Below, one piece after another: positions 45,621 through 56,301 of a stretch of 64,000 nt of DNA (position 1 is its first letter; the number at the start of each line of letters is the position of its first letter). The notes beneath the pieces were generated by a model. That model was not told the origin of the DNA and searched no databases. It saw only the letters and a list, made by a program, of their open reading frames with translations. The translations under genes and the position numbers were made by a program. Origin of the DNA: Exiguobacterium sp. FSL W8-0210 (GTDB taxonomy: Bacteria; Bacillota; Bacilli; Exiguobacteriales; Exiguobacteriaceae); the NCBI RefSeq assembly GCF_038006045.1, contig NZ_JBBOUK010000001.1:847001-911000 (forward strand). Direction: 5' to 3'.

Positions 45621-47417
45621 ATGAAGCGAATTCCTGATGAAATCGTCGATCAGGTCCGCCAAGCAACGGACATCGTCGAATTGATTTCAGAACGTGTAGA
45701 ATTAAAAAAACAAGGGAATCGATATTCAGGGCTTTGCCCGTTTCATTCTGAGAAATCACCTTCCTTTTCTGTTTCTCCTGATAAAGGGATGTACTACTGT
45801 TTTGGATGTGGTGCAGGTGGAAACGCGATCACTTTTGTCATGGAAACAGAAGGAATGAGTTTCAAGGAAGCCGTCTCTAAATTAGCTGATCGCAGTGATG
45901 TCACACTTCCAGAACTGGAGCCGGACCGATTCGAACAATCGGAATCGACACCTGAACAGGAAAAGAAGTTCCGGATGCGCGAGGCACATCGGATCGTCAC
46001 TGAGTTGTATCATGAGGTGTTGATTCAAACGGAAGCAGGCGACGCGGGACGAATCTATTTAGAGAATCGTGGTATCCGTGAAGGTGCGATGCGTGAGTTC
46101 CGACTCGGGTATGCACCGGATCAAGATCGTTTTACAGTGGATTCCTTGGCACGACGTGGGTTTGATTTAGATGAGATGGTCGAAGCGGGATTGATTTCAA
46201 TCGGACGCGATGGCGATTATCGAGATCGATTCAACGGTCGAGTCGTATTCCCTATCTCCGATCGTGATGGCACGATCGTCGGATTTAGTGGACGTTCGAT
46301 TGATGGTCGTGATCCGAAGTATGTCAATACAGCGGAAACACCTTTGTTCAATAAAAGTGAACTGTTATTCGGATTCGCTCAAGCACGAGGGGCGATGCGC
46401 AAAATCAAACAAGTCGTCCTCGTTGAAGGGAATCTTGATGTTGTGCGTGTCGCTCAAGCGGGTATACCTTATACGGTAGCCTCTTTAGGAACAGCCTTAA
46501 CACCGGTTCATGCCCAAAACCTAGCACGTATCGTCGATGAAGTCATTATTTGTTATGACGGAGACAAGGCAGGACGCGCTGCGACGTTAAAAGCCCTACA
46601 GTTGCTTGAAGCCGTTGCCGTCGACTGTTCCGTCATCCGTTTACCGGATGGCGAAGACCCGGATTCCTTCATTGGGAATCAGGGCGAAGAGACGTTTTTA
46701 CACTGGATCGAACAAGAACGGGTTTCAAGTCTTGAATTCAAATCTTTTTATTTTCGACAAGGAAAAAACTTGCGATTAGAAGGAGAACGCGTTCGATATA
46801 TTGAAACTATGCTTGAAGAGATTGGTCGAACATCCAATCCGTTGTTACGGGACATTTATTTAGGAAAACTTTCTGAGGAATTTAAACTCTCGAAAGACTC
46901 CTTGATCGCACAAGTGCGTCCAACCGTCCAACAACCGAAGAGAGAACAAATCGTTTCCGATCGCCCAACTGCTCTACCGACAGCACCTCCTGACCGAACG
47001 TTCGCGAACTGGAAAAAGGCAGAACGCTTCTTGCTTGCCTACATGATCCGTTCAGAAGAAGTATGTCTTGAAGTGCGAGAGCAACTAGGTGTCCAATTCA
47101 ATGATCCGGCACATCAATTGATTGCCGGCAAGCTATATGAATTTTACGGAGCAGGTACGCAAGGAAGTCCTGATCGTTTTTTGACGATGTTGCACGACGC
47201 TTCTTTGCAACGAATCGTAGCGGATTTAGAGTTCATGCTGATGCCTGAGTATGATCCTGATTTACTCAGTCACTACATTCGTGCCGTCCAAAATGAACAG
47301 CAACGTCGGTTGTTAGAAGAAGAAAAGTCACGATTGAATCAACAAACAGATATCCGTGCTCAAGCGGAGCTGATGCAGGCGATCATAGAACGGAAGCGTC
47401 GTTTAAAAGATCGATGA
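45621..47417 (+). CDS. dnaG: DNA primase
   Basis: A 598-residue replicative primase. The CHC2 zinc finger is [15 protein letters not shown] then CFGCG (about residues 40-66). The TOPRIM domain has [16 protein letters not shown] and [12 protein letters not shown] (about residues 262-320). The C-terminal helicase-binding domain follows. It heads the macromolecular-synthesis operon with rpoD. Confidence 0.97.
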   Translation: MKRIPDEIVDQVRQATDIVELISERVELKKQGNRYSGLCPFHSEKSPSFSVSPDKGMYYCFGCGAGGNAITFVMETEGMSFKEAVSKLADRSDVTLPELEPDRFEQSESTPEQEKKFRMREAHRIVTELYHEVLIQTEAGDAGRIYLENRGIREGAMREFRLGYAPDQDRFTVDSLARRGFDLDEMVEAGLISIGRDGDYRDRFNGRVVFPISDRDGTIVGFSGRSIDGRDPKYVNTAETPLFNKSELLFGFAQARGAMRKIKQVVLVEGNLDVVRVAQAGIPYTVASLGTALTPVHAQNLARIVDEVIICYDGDKAGRAATLKALQLLEAVAVDCSVIRLPDGEDPDSFIGNQGEETFLHWIEQERVSSLEFKSFYFRQGKNLRLEGERVRYIETMLEEIGRTSNPLLRDIYLGKLSEEFKLSKDSLIAQVRPTVQQPKREQIVSDRPTALPTAPPDRTFANWKKAERFLLAYMIRSEEVCLEVREQLGVQFNDPAHQLIAGKLYEFYGAGTQGSPDRFLTMLHDASLQRIVADLEFMLMPEYDPDLLSHYIRAVQNEQQRRLLEEEKSRLNQQTDIRAQAELMQAIIERKRRLKDR

Positions 47418-47451
47418 CCTGCTGCATGATGTGGAAGGAGTGTATGGTTCG

Positions 47452-48537
47452 ATGGCAGAAAAAGCAAGATCAGAAGCTGAATTACTCCGTCTCGCGAAAG
47501 AGGAACTCATCGCGCTCGGACATAAAAATGGTGAATTGTCACACCAAAAGATCGAAGACAAACTAAGTTCGTTCGAATCAATGGATGCTCAGCAATTCGA
47601 GGAATTCCTTCAATTGCTTGAAACAGAAGGTATCAAGGTCAACAATGACGGTACAGGGGACGAAAAAGAAGAGGCGGATCTAAACGATTTGTCTGTTCCT
47701 CCTGGTGTCAAGATCAATGACCCTGTCCGGATGTATCTAAAAGAAATCGGTCGCGTTGATCTGTTGAATGCAGAAGACGAAGTCGAACTCGCTAAACGAA
47801 TCGAACAAAACGATGAAGAAGCAAAAAAACGATTGGCGGAAGCAAACTTACGTCTCGTCGTTTCGATTGCGAAGCGTTATGTCGGACGCGGTATGTTGTT
47901 CCTTGATTTGATTCAAGAAGGCAACATGGGTCTGATCAAAGCGGTCGAGAAATTCGACTATACGAAGGGATATAAATTCTCGACGTATGCAACATGGTGG
48001 ATTCGTCAGGCAATCACACGTGCGATTGCTGACCAAGCGCGGACAATCCGAATTCCAGTTCACATGGTTGAGACGATCAACAAATTGATTCGTGTCCAGC
48101 GTCAACTCTTGCAAGATCTCGGACGTGAACCATCACCGGAAGAGATTTCAAAAGAGATGGAAATCACGCCGGAAAAAGTCCGTGAAATCCTGAAAATTGC
48201 CCAAGAGCCGGTTTCTCTTGAAACTCCAATCGGGGAAGAGGACGATTCACATCTCGGAGATTTCATCGAGGACCAAGATGCGACGGCACCACAAGATGCT
48301 GCAGCATACGAACTCTTGAAAGAACAACTCGAAGATGTGTTAGATACACTGACGGATCGTGAAGAAAACGTCCTTCGTCTTCGTTTTGGTCTTGACGATG
48401 GTCGGACACGGACACTTGAAGAAGTCGGAAAAGTATTTGGCGTTACACGTGAGCGGATTCGTCAAATCGAAGCAAAAGCACTTCGGAAGTTACGTCACCC
48501 GAGTCGTTCGAAACGCTTGAAAGATTTCCTCGATTAA
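47452..48537 (+). CDS. rpoD: RNA polymerase primary sigma factor SigA
   Basis: A 361-residue housekeeping sigma factor. Region 1.2 has [16 protein letters not shown], region 2 [19 protein letters not shown] and [16 protein letters not shown], and region 4 [20 protein letters not shown] at the C-terminus. The ATG at 47452 has AAGGAG eleven bases upstream; GTG 47431 in frame precedes the site and is rejected. Confidence 0.98.
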   Translation: MAEKARSEAELLRLAKEELIALGHKNGELSHQKIEDKLSSFESMDAQQFEEFLQLLETEGIKVNNDGTGDEKEEADLNDLSVPPGVKINDPVRMYLKEIGRVDLLNAEDEVELAKRIEQNDEEAKKRLAEANLRLVVSIAKRYVGRGMLFLDLIQEGNMGLIKAVEKFDYTKGYKFSTYATWWIRQAITRAIADQARTIRIPVHMVETINKLIRVQRQLLQDLGREPSPEEISKEMEITPEKVREILKIAQEPVSLETPIGEEDDSHLGDFIEDQDATAPQDAAAYELLKEQLEDVLDTLTDREENVLRLRFGLDDGRTRTLEEVGKVFGVTRERIRQIEAKALRKLRHPSRSKRLKDFLD

Positions 48538-48570
48538 TTCAAAGTGTGAAGAATATATGAAATTTTAGTG

Positions 48571-48618
48571 GGAAGGAAGAAAAAAGTTTCGTTTTTTTCT
48601 TCCTTCCCTGTTTTTTTT
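48571..48618 (+). terminator. Terminator of dnaG-rpoD
   Basis: GGGAAGGAAGAAAAAA pairs with TTTTTTTCTTCCTTCCC, followed by an eight-T run. Confidence 0.92.
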
Positions 48619-48690
48619 ACAGTAGAATAGTAACGGGGAATACCATTCAGTCACCAACTTGGTTGGGTATAGAATATGGGGGGAATCCAA

Positions 48691-49032
48691 ATGCGTAATC
48701 CATTAGTACCGTTCGCGGCGATCGCAGTCATCGCCATCATCGCTATGATTTCATTGTCTTACTTTGGGGTCGATCAGGTGAAGGAAGCTCGCAAAGGGCC
48801 GTCAACTGCAGAAATGAAGCCGGAAGACTTATTTGCATCTAAAGGATGTACAGGATGTCACGGTGGAAACTTAGAAGGCGGAACAGGTCCGAACTTAACA
48901 AAGATCGGCGCGAAGCTGAAAGAAGATGAAATTAAAGACATCGCAATGAACGGTAAAGGGCAAATGCCTGGCGGTCTTGCGAATGACGAAGAAGCAGCTG
49001 TTCTAGCCAAATGGTTAGCTGCTAAGAAATAA
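48691..49032 (+). CDS. cccA: Membrane-anchored cytochrome c550
   Basis: A 113-residue protein with an N-terminal helix (FAAIAVIAIIAMISLSYFG), a linker, and a c-type haem domain with CTGCH and the axial Met in GQMPGG. It carries electrons on the outer membrane face towards oxidases. ATG 48691 is chosen because GGGGGGA lies 6-8 bases before it; the upstream ATG at 48676 is part of that site. Own terminator. Confidence 0.95.
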   Translation: MRNPLVPFAAIAVIAIIAMISLSYFGVDQVKEARKGPSTAEMKPEDLFASKGCTGCHGGNLEGGTGPNLTKIGAKLKEDEIKDIAMNGKGQMPGGLANDEEAAVLAKWLAAKK

Positions 49033-49040
49033 GAACAAGG

Positions 49041-49073
49041 GCATCTATCTCGTTACGAGATGGATGTTTTTTT
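49041..49073 (+). terminator. Terminator of cccA
   Basis: CATCTATCTCG and CGAGATGGATG pair with G-U wobbles across TTA, followed by seven T residues. Confidence 0.8.
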
Positions 49074-49149
49074 GTGGTGTATGGTATCTTTTTTAGCGTA
49101 AATCCGCTATTTTTAAAAGAGAGTTTTTCGGAAAATAGGAAGGATGAAG

Positions 49150-49869
49150 ATGATGCAAATGAACGTCGTATTGGATCAACGACTCCAAAAAGTCGTATCG
49201 TATATTCCACAAGGAGCGATCCTCGCAGATATTGGATCAGACCATGCATTCGTACCTTGTTTTTGTATACAACAAAAGAAAATCGAGCGTGCGATTGCAG
49301 GAGAGGTGAATGAAGGACCGATGGAAGCGGCAAAAGGACAAGTGGCACTTGTTGGTCTTGAATCACAGATTGATGTCCGTTTAGGAAGTGGCTTATCGGT
49401 TTTGAAACCGGGCGAAGCAACGGCGATTACGATTGCGGGAATGGGCGGAACGCTGATTGCCTCTATCCTTGAAGAAGGAAAAGATCGGTTGTCAGGTGAG
49501 GAACGCTTGATTCTTCAACCGAATGTCGATGCAGTCGATGTTCGGAAGTGGTTGCTGACGAATTCATATGCGTTATTGTCTGAAGCCATTGTCGAGGAGA
49601 ACGGAAAGATCTATGAAATTCTCGTTGCAGAACGTGGAGATGAAACACTTTACTCAGAGGACGAAACAACACGTCAGTGGGAATTGTTCTTTGGACCACA
49701 GTTAATGCGGGAACGTGCACCAGAATTCATTGAAAAATGGCAGATTGAAAAACAAAAGCGAGAGTATATCTTAGCTCAGATGAAACAAGGGCAAGCAACG
49801 GAGGTTTTATCTGAAAAAATCGAAGCCATCGAACGATTGATTCAAAAGATGGAAGAGGTGACGAACTAA
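49150..49869 (+). CDS. trmK: tRNA m1A22 methyltransferase TrmK
   Basis: A 239-residue SAM-dependent enzyme that methylates adenine 22 of tRNA. Motif I is LADIGSDHAFVP, with the active-site block LQPNVDAVDVRKWL and an Ile/Glu-rich C-terminal coiled coil. Several ATG codons lie close together (49144, 49150, 49153, 49159); 49150 has the best spacing to GGAAGG. It overlaps the next gene by one base (TAATG). Confidence 0.95.
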   Translation: MMQMNVVLDQRLQKVVSYIPQGAILADIGSDHAFVPCFCIQQKKIERAIAGEVNEGPMEAAKGQVALVGLESQIDVRLGSGLSVLKPGEATAITIAGMGGTLIASILEEGKDRLSGEERLILQPNVDAVDVRKWLLTNSYALLSEAIVEENGKIYEILVAERGDETLYSEDETTRQWELFFGPQLMRERAPEFIEKWQIEKQKREYILAQMKQGQATEVLSEKIEAIERLIQKMEEVTN

Positions 49870-50981
49870 TGGCGAATGGGAACCATATCATTGAGCAGTT
49901 TGAAGCATTTGCTCCGAAAAAATTCGCACTCGAAGGTGATCCGATTGGTCTACAAATCGGAACATTGAACAAGGACGTCAAACGTGTGCTCGTGACACTT
50001 GATGTCTTGGAGTCTGTCGTCGATGAAGCGATTGAAAAGAAGGTCGATCTCATCATTGCGCATCATCCACCGATTTTTAGTAAGTTAGCAAATGTGACGG
50101 ATCGTTCTGCAACAGGACGGATCGTCACAAAATGTATCAAACACGATATTGCGGTGTATGCTGCGCATACGAACCTTGACGTGACACCAGGCGGGGTCAA
50201 TGACTGGATGGCAGATGCGCTTGGTCTTGAGTCTTGTGAAGTACTAGCTCCGACATTTGAAAACACACAATATAAACTAAGTGTCTTCGTACCGACTGAG
50301 GCTGTAGAGAATGTTTCAACAGCCCTTGCACAAGCGGGAGCAGGAAAAGAAGGAGACTACAGTGATTGTCAATTCCACGTCAATGGAACGGGTCAATTCC
50401 GACCGTTGACGGAAGCTACCCCGTATATCGGTGAAGCAGGACGACTCGAACGCGTTTCAGAAGTCCGAATCGAGACGATCGTCACGGAACTGAATCAGAA
50501 ACAAGTCATTCGAGCGATGAAACAGGCTCATCCATATGAGGAAGTCGCCTATGATCTCATTCGTCAAGAACGTCCGGCAACATCACTTGGTCTTGGACGG
50601 ATTGGTCGGTTACCGGAAGCAATGACGTTGCGGGAATTTGCTGAGCATGTTCGCGATGCGTTTGGTGTACAAAACTTACGCTTCGTCGGAGACGAATCAC
50701 GCCACATCCAAAAAGTAGCAGTCCTTGGTGGTGACGGCAATAAGTACGTCTCGACTGCAGCATTTGCGGGAGCAGATGTCCTTGTGACAGGGGATCTCTA
50801 TTTCCATGTGGCGCATGATGCGATGGCACTTGGACTAGCAGTCGTCGATCCGGGACATCATGTGGAGTCGGTCATGAAGGAAGGCGTCGTCAACGAATTG
50901 AAGCGTCGATTCGAACAGAAAAAAATCGACGTCGAGCTGCTGATTTCAACAGCGAATACGAATCCGTTTCAGTTTTTATGA
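49869..50981 (+). CDS. Nif3-like dinuclear metal centre protein (YqfO)
   Basis: A 370-residue DUF34/Nif3 family protein. N-terminal metal motifs are LIIAHHPPIF (about residues 63-72) and YAAHTNLDV; the C-terminal half has GDLYFHVAHDA and DPGHHVES. Between them, about residues 130-230, is the inserted PII/CutA-like domain seen in YqfO proteins. Proposed roles include GTP cyclohydrolase-like or metal-chaperone activity; not settled. Confidence 0.92.
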   Translation: MANGNHIIEQFEAFAPKKFALEGDPIGLQIGTLNKDVKRVLVTLDVLESVVDEAIEKKVDLIIAHHPPIFSKLANVTDRSATGRIVTKCIKHDIAVYAAHTNLDVTPGGVNDWMADALGLESCEVLAPTFENTQYKLSVFVPTEAVENVSTALAQAGAGKEGDYSDCQFHVNGTGQFRPLTEATPYIGEAGRLERVSEVRIETIVTELNQKQVIRAMKQAHPYEEVAYDLIRQERPATSLGLGRIGRLPEAMTLREFAEHVRDAFGVQNLRFVGDESRHIQKVAVLGGDGNKYVSTAAFAGADVLVTGDLYFHVAHDAMALGLAVVDPGHHVESVMKEGVVNELKRRFEQKKIDVELLISTANTNPFQFL

Positions 50982-51025
50982 TGAATCGAATGAAATACGT
51001 CGATGATATCGTCATATTCCATAAC

Positions 51026-51066
51026 AAAAAAACCGAGTCGCGAATGAGGATCGCGACTCGGTTTTG
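51026..51066. terminator. Bidirectional terminator between the nif3-like gene and ispH
   Basis: AAAACCGAGTCGCGA pairs perfectly with TCGCGACTCGGTTTT; A and T tracts on both sides. Confidence 0.94.
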
Positions 51067-51084
51067 CTGTATCGATTGTAATGA

Positions 51085-52032
51085 TTAAAGTACTTTGACT
51101 TTAGGCAAGATACGTCTTAATTCAAGGAATGGTGTCTTGTCATGCGTACTGATATCAGCAGGATCATATTGTTGGAGGAAATCAATGACCTTTTTCGTGA
51201 TTGGTGTTGGAGTTGATGCACCTGATGTGACACCAACTTGAGTCACACCCTCAAGCCAAGTCAAATCAAGTTCCGTTAAATCACCAATCCGATGCGCTGG
51301 AGTTCCTGCGATATCGAAGGATACCTGTGCTAGGCGGTTTGAGTTGTTCGAACGCGGATCACCGACGACGATGACGAGATCGCAATCTCCTGCTTGATCA
51401 GCCACCGCTTCTTGCCGGACCTGTGTTGCGTTACAGATTTCATTGTGTACTTCTACATGCGGATACTTTTTACGAACGTGTTCCATCAAAGCTTGGACAT
51501 CCCATTGGCTCATCGTCGTCTGATTCGTGACGATGATTTTTTTGTGGGCAAGCTGAGGCGGGAGTTCATCGATATCTTCGACTTTTTCGATGAGGTGCAC
51601 ATGCTCTGGTGCTACACCGACTGCACCTTCAGGTTCCGGGTGTCCGTGTTTGCCGACGTAGATGACTTCATAATCATCCGCGACGACTTGACGAATCAAA
51701 TCGTGCGTACGCGTCACGTCAGGACATGTTGCATCGACGACATGTAAGTTCTTCTCAGCAGCTCGTGCATAAACTGCAGGTGAGATGCCGTGTGCGGTAA
51801 AGATGACAGTACCCTCTTGAATCGTCTCTAACGCTTCGAGGCGATCGGGACCATCGACAGTGATGACACCCATATTTTCGAACTCACGTGTCACGTGAGC
51901 GTTGTGGACGATCATCCCTAAAATATGGATCGGACGTGGCAAGTCTTTATTCAATGCCGCTTGTTGTGCAAGTTTCATTGCATCGACGACACCGTAACAA
52001 TAGCCGCGGGGGCTGATTTTTTTTACTAGCAT
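51085..52032 (-). CDS. ispH: 4-hydroxy-3-methylbut-2-enyl diphosphate reductase
   Basis: A 315-residue [4Fe-4S] enzyme, last step of the MEP isoprenoid pathway, giving IPP and DMAPP. The cluster cysteines lie in RGYCYGV (Cys12), [12 protein letters not shown] and [19 protein letters not shown] is near the C-terminus. Compared with Bacillus the gene is inverted relative to its neighbours. Confidence 0.97.
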   Translation of the reverse strand: MLVKKISPRGYCYGVVDAMKLAQQAALNKDLPRPIHILGMIVHNAHVTREFENMGVITVDGPDRLEALETIQEGTVIFTAHGISPAVYARAAEKNLHVVDATCPDVTRTHDLIRQVVADDYEVIYVGKHGHPEPEGAVGVAPEHVHLIEKVEDIDELPPQLAHKKIIVTNQTTMSQWDVQALMEHVRKKYPHVEVHNEICNATQVRQEAVADQAGDCDLVIVVGDPRSNNSNRLAQVSFDIAGTPAHRIGDLTELDLTWLEGVTQVGVTSGASTPTPITKKVIDFLQQYDPADISTHDKTPFLELRRILPKVKVL

Positions 52033-52134
52033 AGTTATGGATTCTCCCTTTGTGAAAAAGAATGATTAGTTAGAGTGTACCATTGATTGAAGCTGAATGA
52101 AAATAGAGGAGTCTGTTTCATCCACAGAACATGC

Positions 52135-52140
52135 TATACT
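52135..52140 (+). promoter_or_regulatory. Extended -10 promoter of the histidine-kinase operon
   Basis: TGC TATACT has the extended -10 TGN motif, 38 bases before the kinase ATG. The -35 region is poor. Confidence 0.5.
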
Positions 52141-52177
52141 AATGAAGTTGTCAATTATTCAAAAGGGAGGCGAAGGG

Positions 52178-53941
52178 ATGGAGTCTAAGAAAATGATGCG
52201 GTCGTATTTTTTTCAAATCACCGCTGTCTTATTCATCCTGATTTGTCTTGTCATTTCAGCGCTTGCCTTCACTGCGGACCGGGTCACGATTTCCCGCGTT
52301 GAGCAACAAACAGAGAAACAGAGCGAGAAGAGTGTCGAGGTCTCAGGAAATGCGATTCGCGACAATGTCGGGAATCTGCATGAAGAGATCATGAGCTTGC
52401 AGTTGAATGTCAAAAACCCCGACAAGCTGAAACAAAAAATTGAAGAATCGAATCTATTAGACATCGATACAGGATTTAAGAGTTTCTTCTACTTTGATCG
52501 ACAGACGAAGCAAGTCACTTGGTTCTCAAGTGAGGATCGACGTATAGAAAACAGTACGATCCTAAAAGACGATGAATTCTTGCAAACGTTGACGAGTACG
52601 GACTTTCATATGAGTAAGCTGTATACGATGGAATCAGATGCTGTCACCTATATGTTCGTTCCGGTTCGAGACGGCAATGAACGCGTCGGTGTCTTTGGTG
52701 GTGGGTTAAGTGTCATGAACTCGATCGTTTTTCGGAATTCGCTTGAATCATTTGACGATCAGACGATCGCCTACCTATTCAATAGTAAAAAAGAATTGTT
52801 AGCCACATCTAGTAATCTAGTACCGGATGAAGAACGCTTATTATCGAAAAGTGTCATTGAACGTGCGTTTCAGTCGGTAGAACCTTCTGAGATTTTTAGT
52901 ACGAACCAAGACATGTATTACTTCGCGAAAGATTTGAAGGTGACGGATTGGAAGATTCTCGTTCGAACGCCACGAAGCGTCTTTTATGAACCAGTCTACA
53001 CGACACGGCAACAGTATTTGATCATCGCTGCCTTGACGCTCGTCCTCAGTCTGATTGTCGGCTATTTGATGTCAAAACAATTGACGGCACCGATGCTTGA
53101 ACTTGTAAAGAAGATCGAGAAAAGCACCTCACCCAAACCGATTGTTCTCGAGCGTGCCGGATCGAACGAAGTCAAGACACTCGTTGCTGCCTATAACGAG
53201 TACGCTCAACGGATGGAAAATGCGCGCCTTGAGCAGTTGAGTCAACAACAAACGATGTTACATCAAGAAAAATTAGCATCACTCGGTCAACTAGCAGCAG
53301 GAATTGCCCACGAAATCCGCAATCCACTAACGCCAGTCAAGATGACGTTACAGTTGTTAGCAGCAGAAAAGGATCGTGATCCAGAAATGTTGATTCTCGC
53401 CTTATCGGAACTGGATCGAGCAAATGGCATGATTCAAACGATGCTTGATTTATCGAAAGGCGAAAACAATGCGCTTCAAAAAACGACGATTGATATGAAT
53501 GATTTAATGAAGAAGCTGACATATATCTTAGAAGCGGAAGCTCATCATTACGAAGCGGACTGCAAGATTTATACACCTTCCTTCATGCCAAAGATTTATG
53601 CATCAGAAGAGGGGATTTTGCAGATTTTAGCAAACTGTGTTCGAAATGCCCTTCAAGCTGTCGCGTTTAAAGGACCGGATGGAATCTGTCATCTGCATGT
53701 CCACGTTTATCCAGAAGAAGTCGTCTTCATTGTTCAGGATAATGGGGTAGGGATGGATGGAAATCAGATTGATCATGTCGGTCAAGCGTTCAAGACATCA
53801 AAAGTCGATGGCAATGGACTTGGACTCTTCATGTCGAAACAAATCGTTCGTGATCATAAAGGCAAGATGATCTTTGATAGTAAGCCGGGTGTCGGTACGA
53901 CGATTCAAGTCCACTTACCTCGAAAGGAGAAAACGGAATGA
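52178..53941 (+). CDS. Membrane sensor histidine kinase (dCache-HAMP-HisKA-HATPase)
   Basis: A 587-residue kinase. TM1 is at about residues 10-30, with a large extracytoplasmic Cache-type domain at about 35-280 (FFYFDRQTKQVTWFSSED; VPVRDGNERVGVFGGG), TM2 at about 285-305, and a HAMP-like linker. The phospho-acceptor is His378 in AAGIAHEIRNPLTPVKM. ATP-binding boxes are CVRNALQA, QDNGVGMDG and GNGLGLFMSKQIV. ATG 52178 has AAGGGAGG before it. The stop codon overlaps the binding-protein gene by 4 bases; no response regulator gene is adjacent, so the partner must be elsewhere. Confidence 0.95.
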   Translation: MESKKMMRSYFFQITAVLFILICLVISALAFTADRVTISRVEQQTEKQSEKSVEVSGNAIRDNVGNLHEEIMSLQLNVKNPDKLKQKIEESNLLDIDTGFKSFFYFDRQTKQVTWFSSEDRRIENSTILKDDEFLQTLTSTDFHMSKLYTMESDAVTYMFVPVRDGNERVGVFGGGLSVMNSIVFRNSLESFDDQTIAYLFNSKKELLATSSNLVPDEERLLSKSVIERAFQSVEPSEIFSTNQDMYYFAKDLKVTDWKILVRTPRSVFYEPVYTTRQQYLIIAALTLVLSLIVGYLMSKQLTAPMLELVKKIEKSTSPKPIVLERAGSNEVKTLVAAYNEYAQRMENARLEQLSQQQTMLHQEKLASLGQLAAGIAHEIRNPLTPVKMTLQLLAAEKDRDPEMLILALSELDRANGMIQTMLDLSKGENNALQKTTIDMNDLMKKLTYILEAEAHHYEADCKIYTPSFMPKIYASEEGILQILANCVRNALQAVAFKGPDGICHLHVHVYPEEVVFIVQDNGVGMDGNQIDHVGQAFKTSKVDGNGLGLFMSKQIVRDHKGKMIFDSKPGVGTTIQVHLPRKEKTE

Positions 53942-54891
53942 AATTCAATAAGGCCTGGTTATTCGTCCTGATTGTTTGGATTTCATCCGTTTTGTTCATT
54001 TCCAATTTATTCGTCAATCCGGATCCGAGTCCACGTCGTCATCTCGTCGGCTTCACGATCGTCAATGATAAACATGAATTTGCGCAACGGCTCGTCGATG
54101 CGTTCAAGACACAAGCCAAACTGAATAAATACGAAGCAGTCGTCGCGACGTCGCATAATTCACGCATCAATGAACGCGAGCAAATTCAAGAGTTCATTCG
54201 AATGAAGGTGGATGCAATCTTCGTGACGACGCTTGATGATGTCTATATCGCTAGTACGTTAGAAGAGGCAGCTCGTGCTGGGATTCCGGTCTTCGCGATC
54301 GATCGTTTGATCCGCTCCGATGCAGTCGTCAGTTCGATTACCTCGAATAACCAATTGATCGGGGAACAGCTTGCCTCGTTCATCAAACACGAACGCATCA
54401 AGTATACGGGACAAGCTACAGCCGACATCATTGAAGTCGCAGGTACGGCAAACGTCAATACGACGAATGAACGACACCGGGGATTTTTGACTGGTCTTGA
54501 GCGGGAGTCGGATCTGAAAATCGTCGAATCCGTGAATGGGGATTACGATCCCGTCACTTCAGAAAAGGTCATGACACAGGTCATTGAGTCAGGAATTCCG
54601 TTTGATGCCGTCTATTGTCACAATGACGATATTGCGCTAGGTGTCCTCGAAGCATTGAAAAAAGCAGGGATCAAAGGAAAAATAATTGTCGGCATAGACG
54701 GGAATCGTGCTATATTAGAAGCTGTTGACATGAAATCGATGGATGCGACGGTCGTCCAGAGTGCTGATGAGATGATGAAAGTCGCCTTCAGTGCATTGAA
54801 GCTTCATACGAAAAACAAAAAGATTCCAACTCGTTTTTATACGTACTCCTATCTGTATGACGGTAGTAGACCCATAACCATGTTGAACTAA
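53938..54891 (+). CDS. Membrane-anchored sugar-binding-type protein (Peripla_BP_4 family)
   Basis: A 317-residue protein of the ribose/galactose-binding fold. Residues about 6-26 are an uncleaved-looking membrane anchor with no lipobox cysteine. Then LVGFTIVNDKHEFAQRLVDA, KVDAIFVTTLDD, GIPVFAIDRLI, VYCHNDDIALGVLEALK and IVGIDGN are standard RbsB-like blocks. No ABC genes are nearby; the 4-bp overlap with the histidine kinase points to a ligand-sensing partner of the kinase, as in XylFII-LytS-type systems. The ligand is unknown. Confidence 0.88.
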   Translation: MKFNKAWLFVLIVWISSVLFISNLFVNPDPSPRRHLVGFTIVNDKHEFAQRLVDAFKTQAKLNKYEAVVATSHNSRINEREQIQEFIRMKVDAIFVTTLDDVYIASTLEEAARAGIPVFAIDRLIRSDAVVSSITSNNQLIGEQLASFIKHERIKYTGQATADIIEVAGTANVNTTNERHRGFLTGLERESDLKIVESVNGDYDPVTSEKVMTQVIESGIPFDAVYCHNDDIALGVLEALKKAGIKGKIIVGIDGNRAILEAVDMKSMDATVVQSADEMMKVAFSALKLHTKNKKIPTRFYTYSYLYDGSRPITMLN

Positions 54892-54938
54892 TCGAGAGGC
54901 AGAAGCCTCAGCAAATAAGGAAAGGACGGTGTCAATTC

Positions 54939-56291
54939 ATGAATGGATTCAGCCATTATCAATTACACCCGTTCGTCATCGAAGCACTCGATGACGCCCG
55001 CATCACAAAACCGACCGACATTCAGTCGCGGATCATCCCAGCTGCAGTAAAGGGACGCGATATCATCGGTCAATCACAAACAGGAACAGGAAAAACGTTA
55101 TCGTTCCTTCTTCCAATCGTTCAAAACGTCGATCCAAAGCTTCAAGAATTACAAGCCATCATCGTTGCTCCAACGCGCGAACTTGCATGGCAAATTCATG
55201 AAGAACTGAAATCGTTACTCGTGAAGGAACCAGACTTCATCAAGACGAGTCTTATTACAGGTGGAATGGATCGCGAACGTCAAATCGGTCGTGTGAAAGT
55301 CTCACCTCAAATCGTTATCGGAACACCGGGACGTATTTTAGACCTATTCAAAGAACAGGCTTTAAAACCACATTTCGTGAAGCACTACGTTATCGATGAA
55401 GCGGATCAAATGCTCGACATGGGCTTCTTGCCAGAAGTTGACCGGATTGCGCAAGCTCTTCCAGAACAGCTTCAGATGATGGTCTTCTCAGCAACGATTC
55501 CTGAGAAATTGCAACCGTTCTTGAAAAAATACATGAACAACCCGCGTTATGCGCATGTGGATCCAAAACAACAGACAGCGAAGAAAATCGTTCACCATAC
55601 GATTCCGGTCAAGCATCGTGAGCGCTCACAATTGACGTTGAAAGTCGCGAAAGCGCTGAATCCGTATATCTGTCTAATTTTTACGAATACAAAAGCAGAA
55701 GCAATCGAAGTCGAAGCTTTGTTCCTAGAAGCAGGACTGAACGTTGGTTCCCTTCACGGAGATCTTCCGGCACGTCGTCGTAAACAAGCCATCAAAGAAA
55801 TCAACGATGCGAAGTATCAATACGTCATCGTGACGGATCTTGCAGCACGCGGAATTGATATTTCAGGTGTGTCACACGTCATCAACCATGGTATTCCAAA
55901 AGATTTAGACTTCTACGTCCACCGTGTCGGTCGGACAGGTCGCGTCGATCAAGATGGATTGGCATACACATTGTTTGAAGATCACGAGAACGGTATGATC
56001 AATCGCTTAGAGGACCGTGGCATTCAATTCACGAACGTTGATGTCAAAGGCAGTCAAATCGTCGAGGTCAAAGAACGTCGTCGTGCGAAGCCGCACATGA
56101 AAACTGCTGTCTCGAAGACAGCGCATAGCCGTCTGTCGGGTGAAGCAGCAAAAGCGAAAAAGCGCGTTAAACCAGGTTATAAGAAGAAGCATCAATATAA
56201 GTTGAAAGAAACAGCAAAACGTGAACGCATCAAAGAACAACGTGGTGTCGGTCGCGCGCAACGTAAAGAAAACGCACGCAAATCAAAATAA
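54939..56291 (+). CDS. cshB: DEAD-box RNA helicase CshB
   Basis: A 450-residue ATP-dependent RNA helicase. The Q motif region is TDIQSRIIPA, motif I SQTGTGKT, Ia PTRELAW, II DEAD (VIDEADQM), III SAT, V ARGID and VI HRVGRTGR, with a Lys/Arg-rich C-terminal tail after about residue 370. B. subtilis CshB sits at the same place before nfo; it acts in cold adaptation and RNA turnover. Confidence 0.95.
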   Translation: MNGFSHYQLHPFVIEALDDARITKPTDIQSRIIPAAVKGRDIIGQSQTGTGKTLSFLLPIVQNVDPKLQELQAIIVAPTRELAWQIHEELKSLLVKEPDFIKTSLITGGMDRERQIGRVKVSPQIVIGTPGRILDLFKEQALKPHFVKHYVIDEADQMLDMGFLPEVDRIAQALPEQLQMMVFSATIPEKLQPFLKKYMNNPRYAHVDPKQQTAKKIVHHTIPVKHRERSQLTLKVAKALNPYICLIFTNTKAEAIEVEALFLEAGLNVGSLHGDLPARRRKQAIKEINDAKYQYVIVTDLAARGIDISGVSHVINHGIPKDLDFYVHRVGRTGRVDQDGLAYTLFEDHENGMINRLEDRGIQFTNVDVKGSQIVEVKERRRAKPHMKTAVSKTAHSRLSGEAAKAKKRVKPGYKKKHQYKLKETAKRERIKEQRGVGRAQRKENARKSK

Positions 56292-56301
56292 CTCCATTGA
56301 T

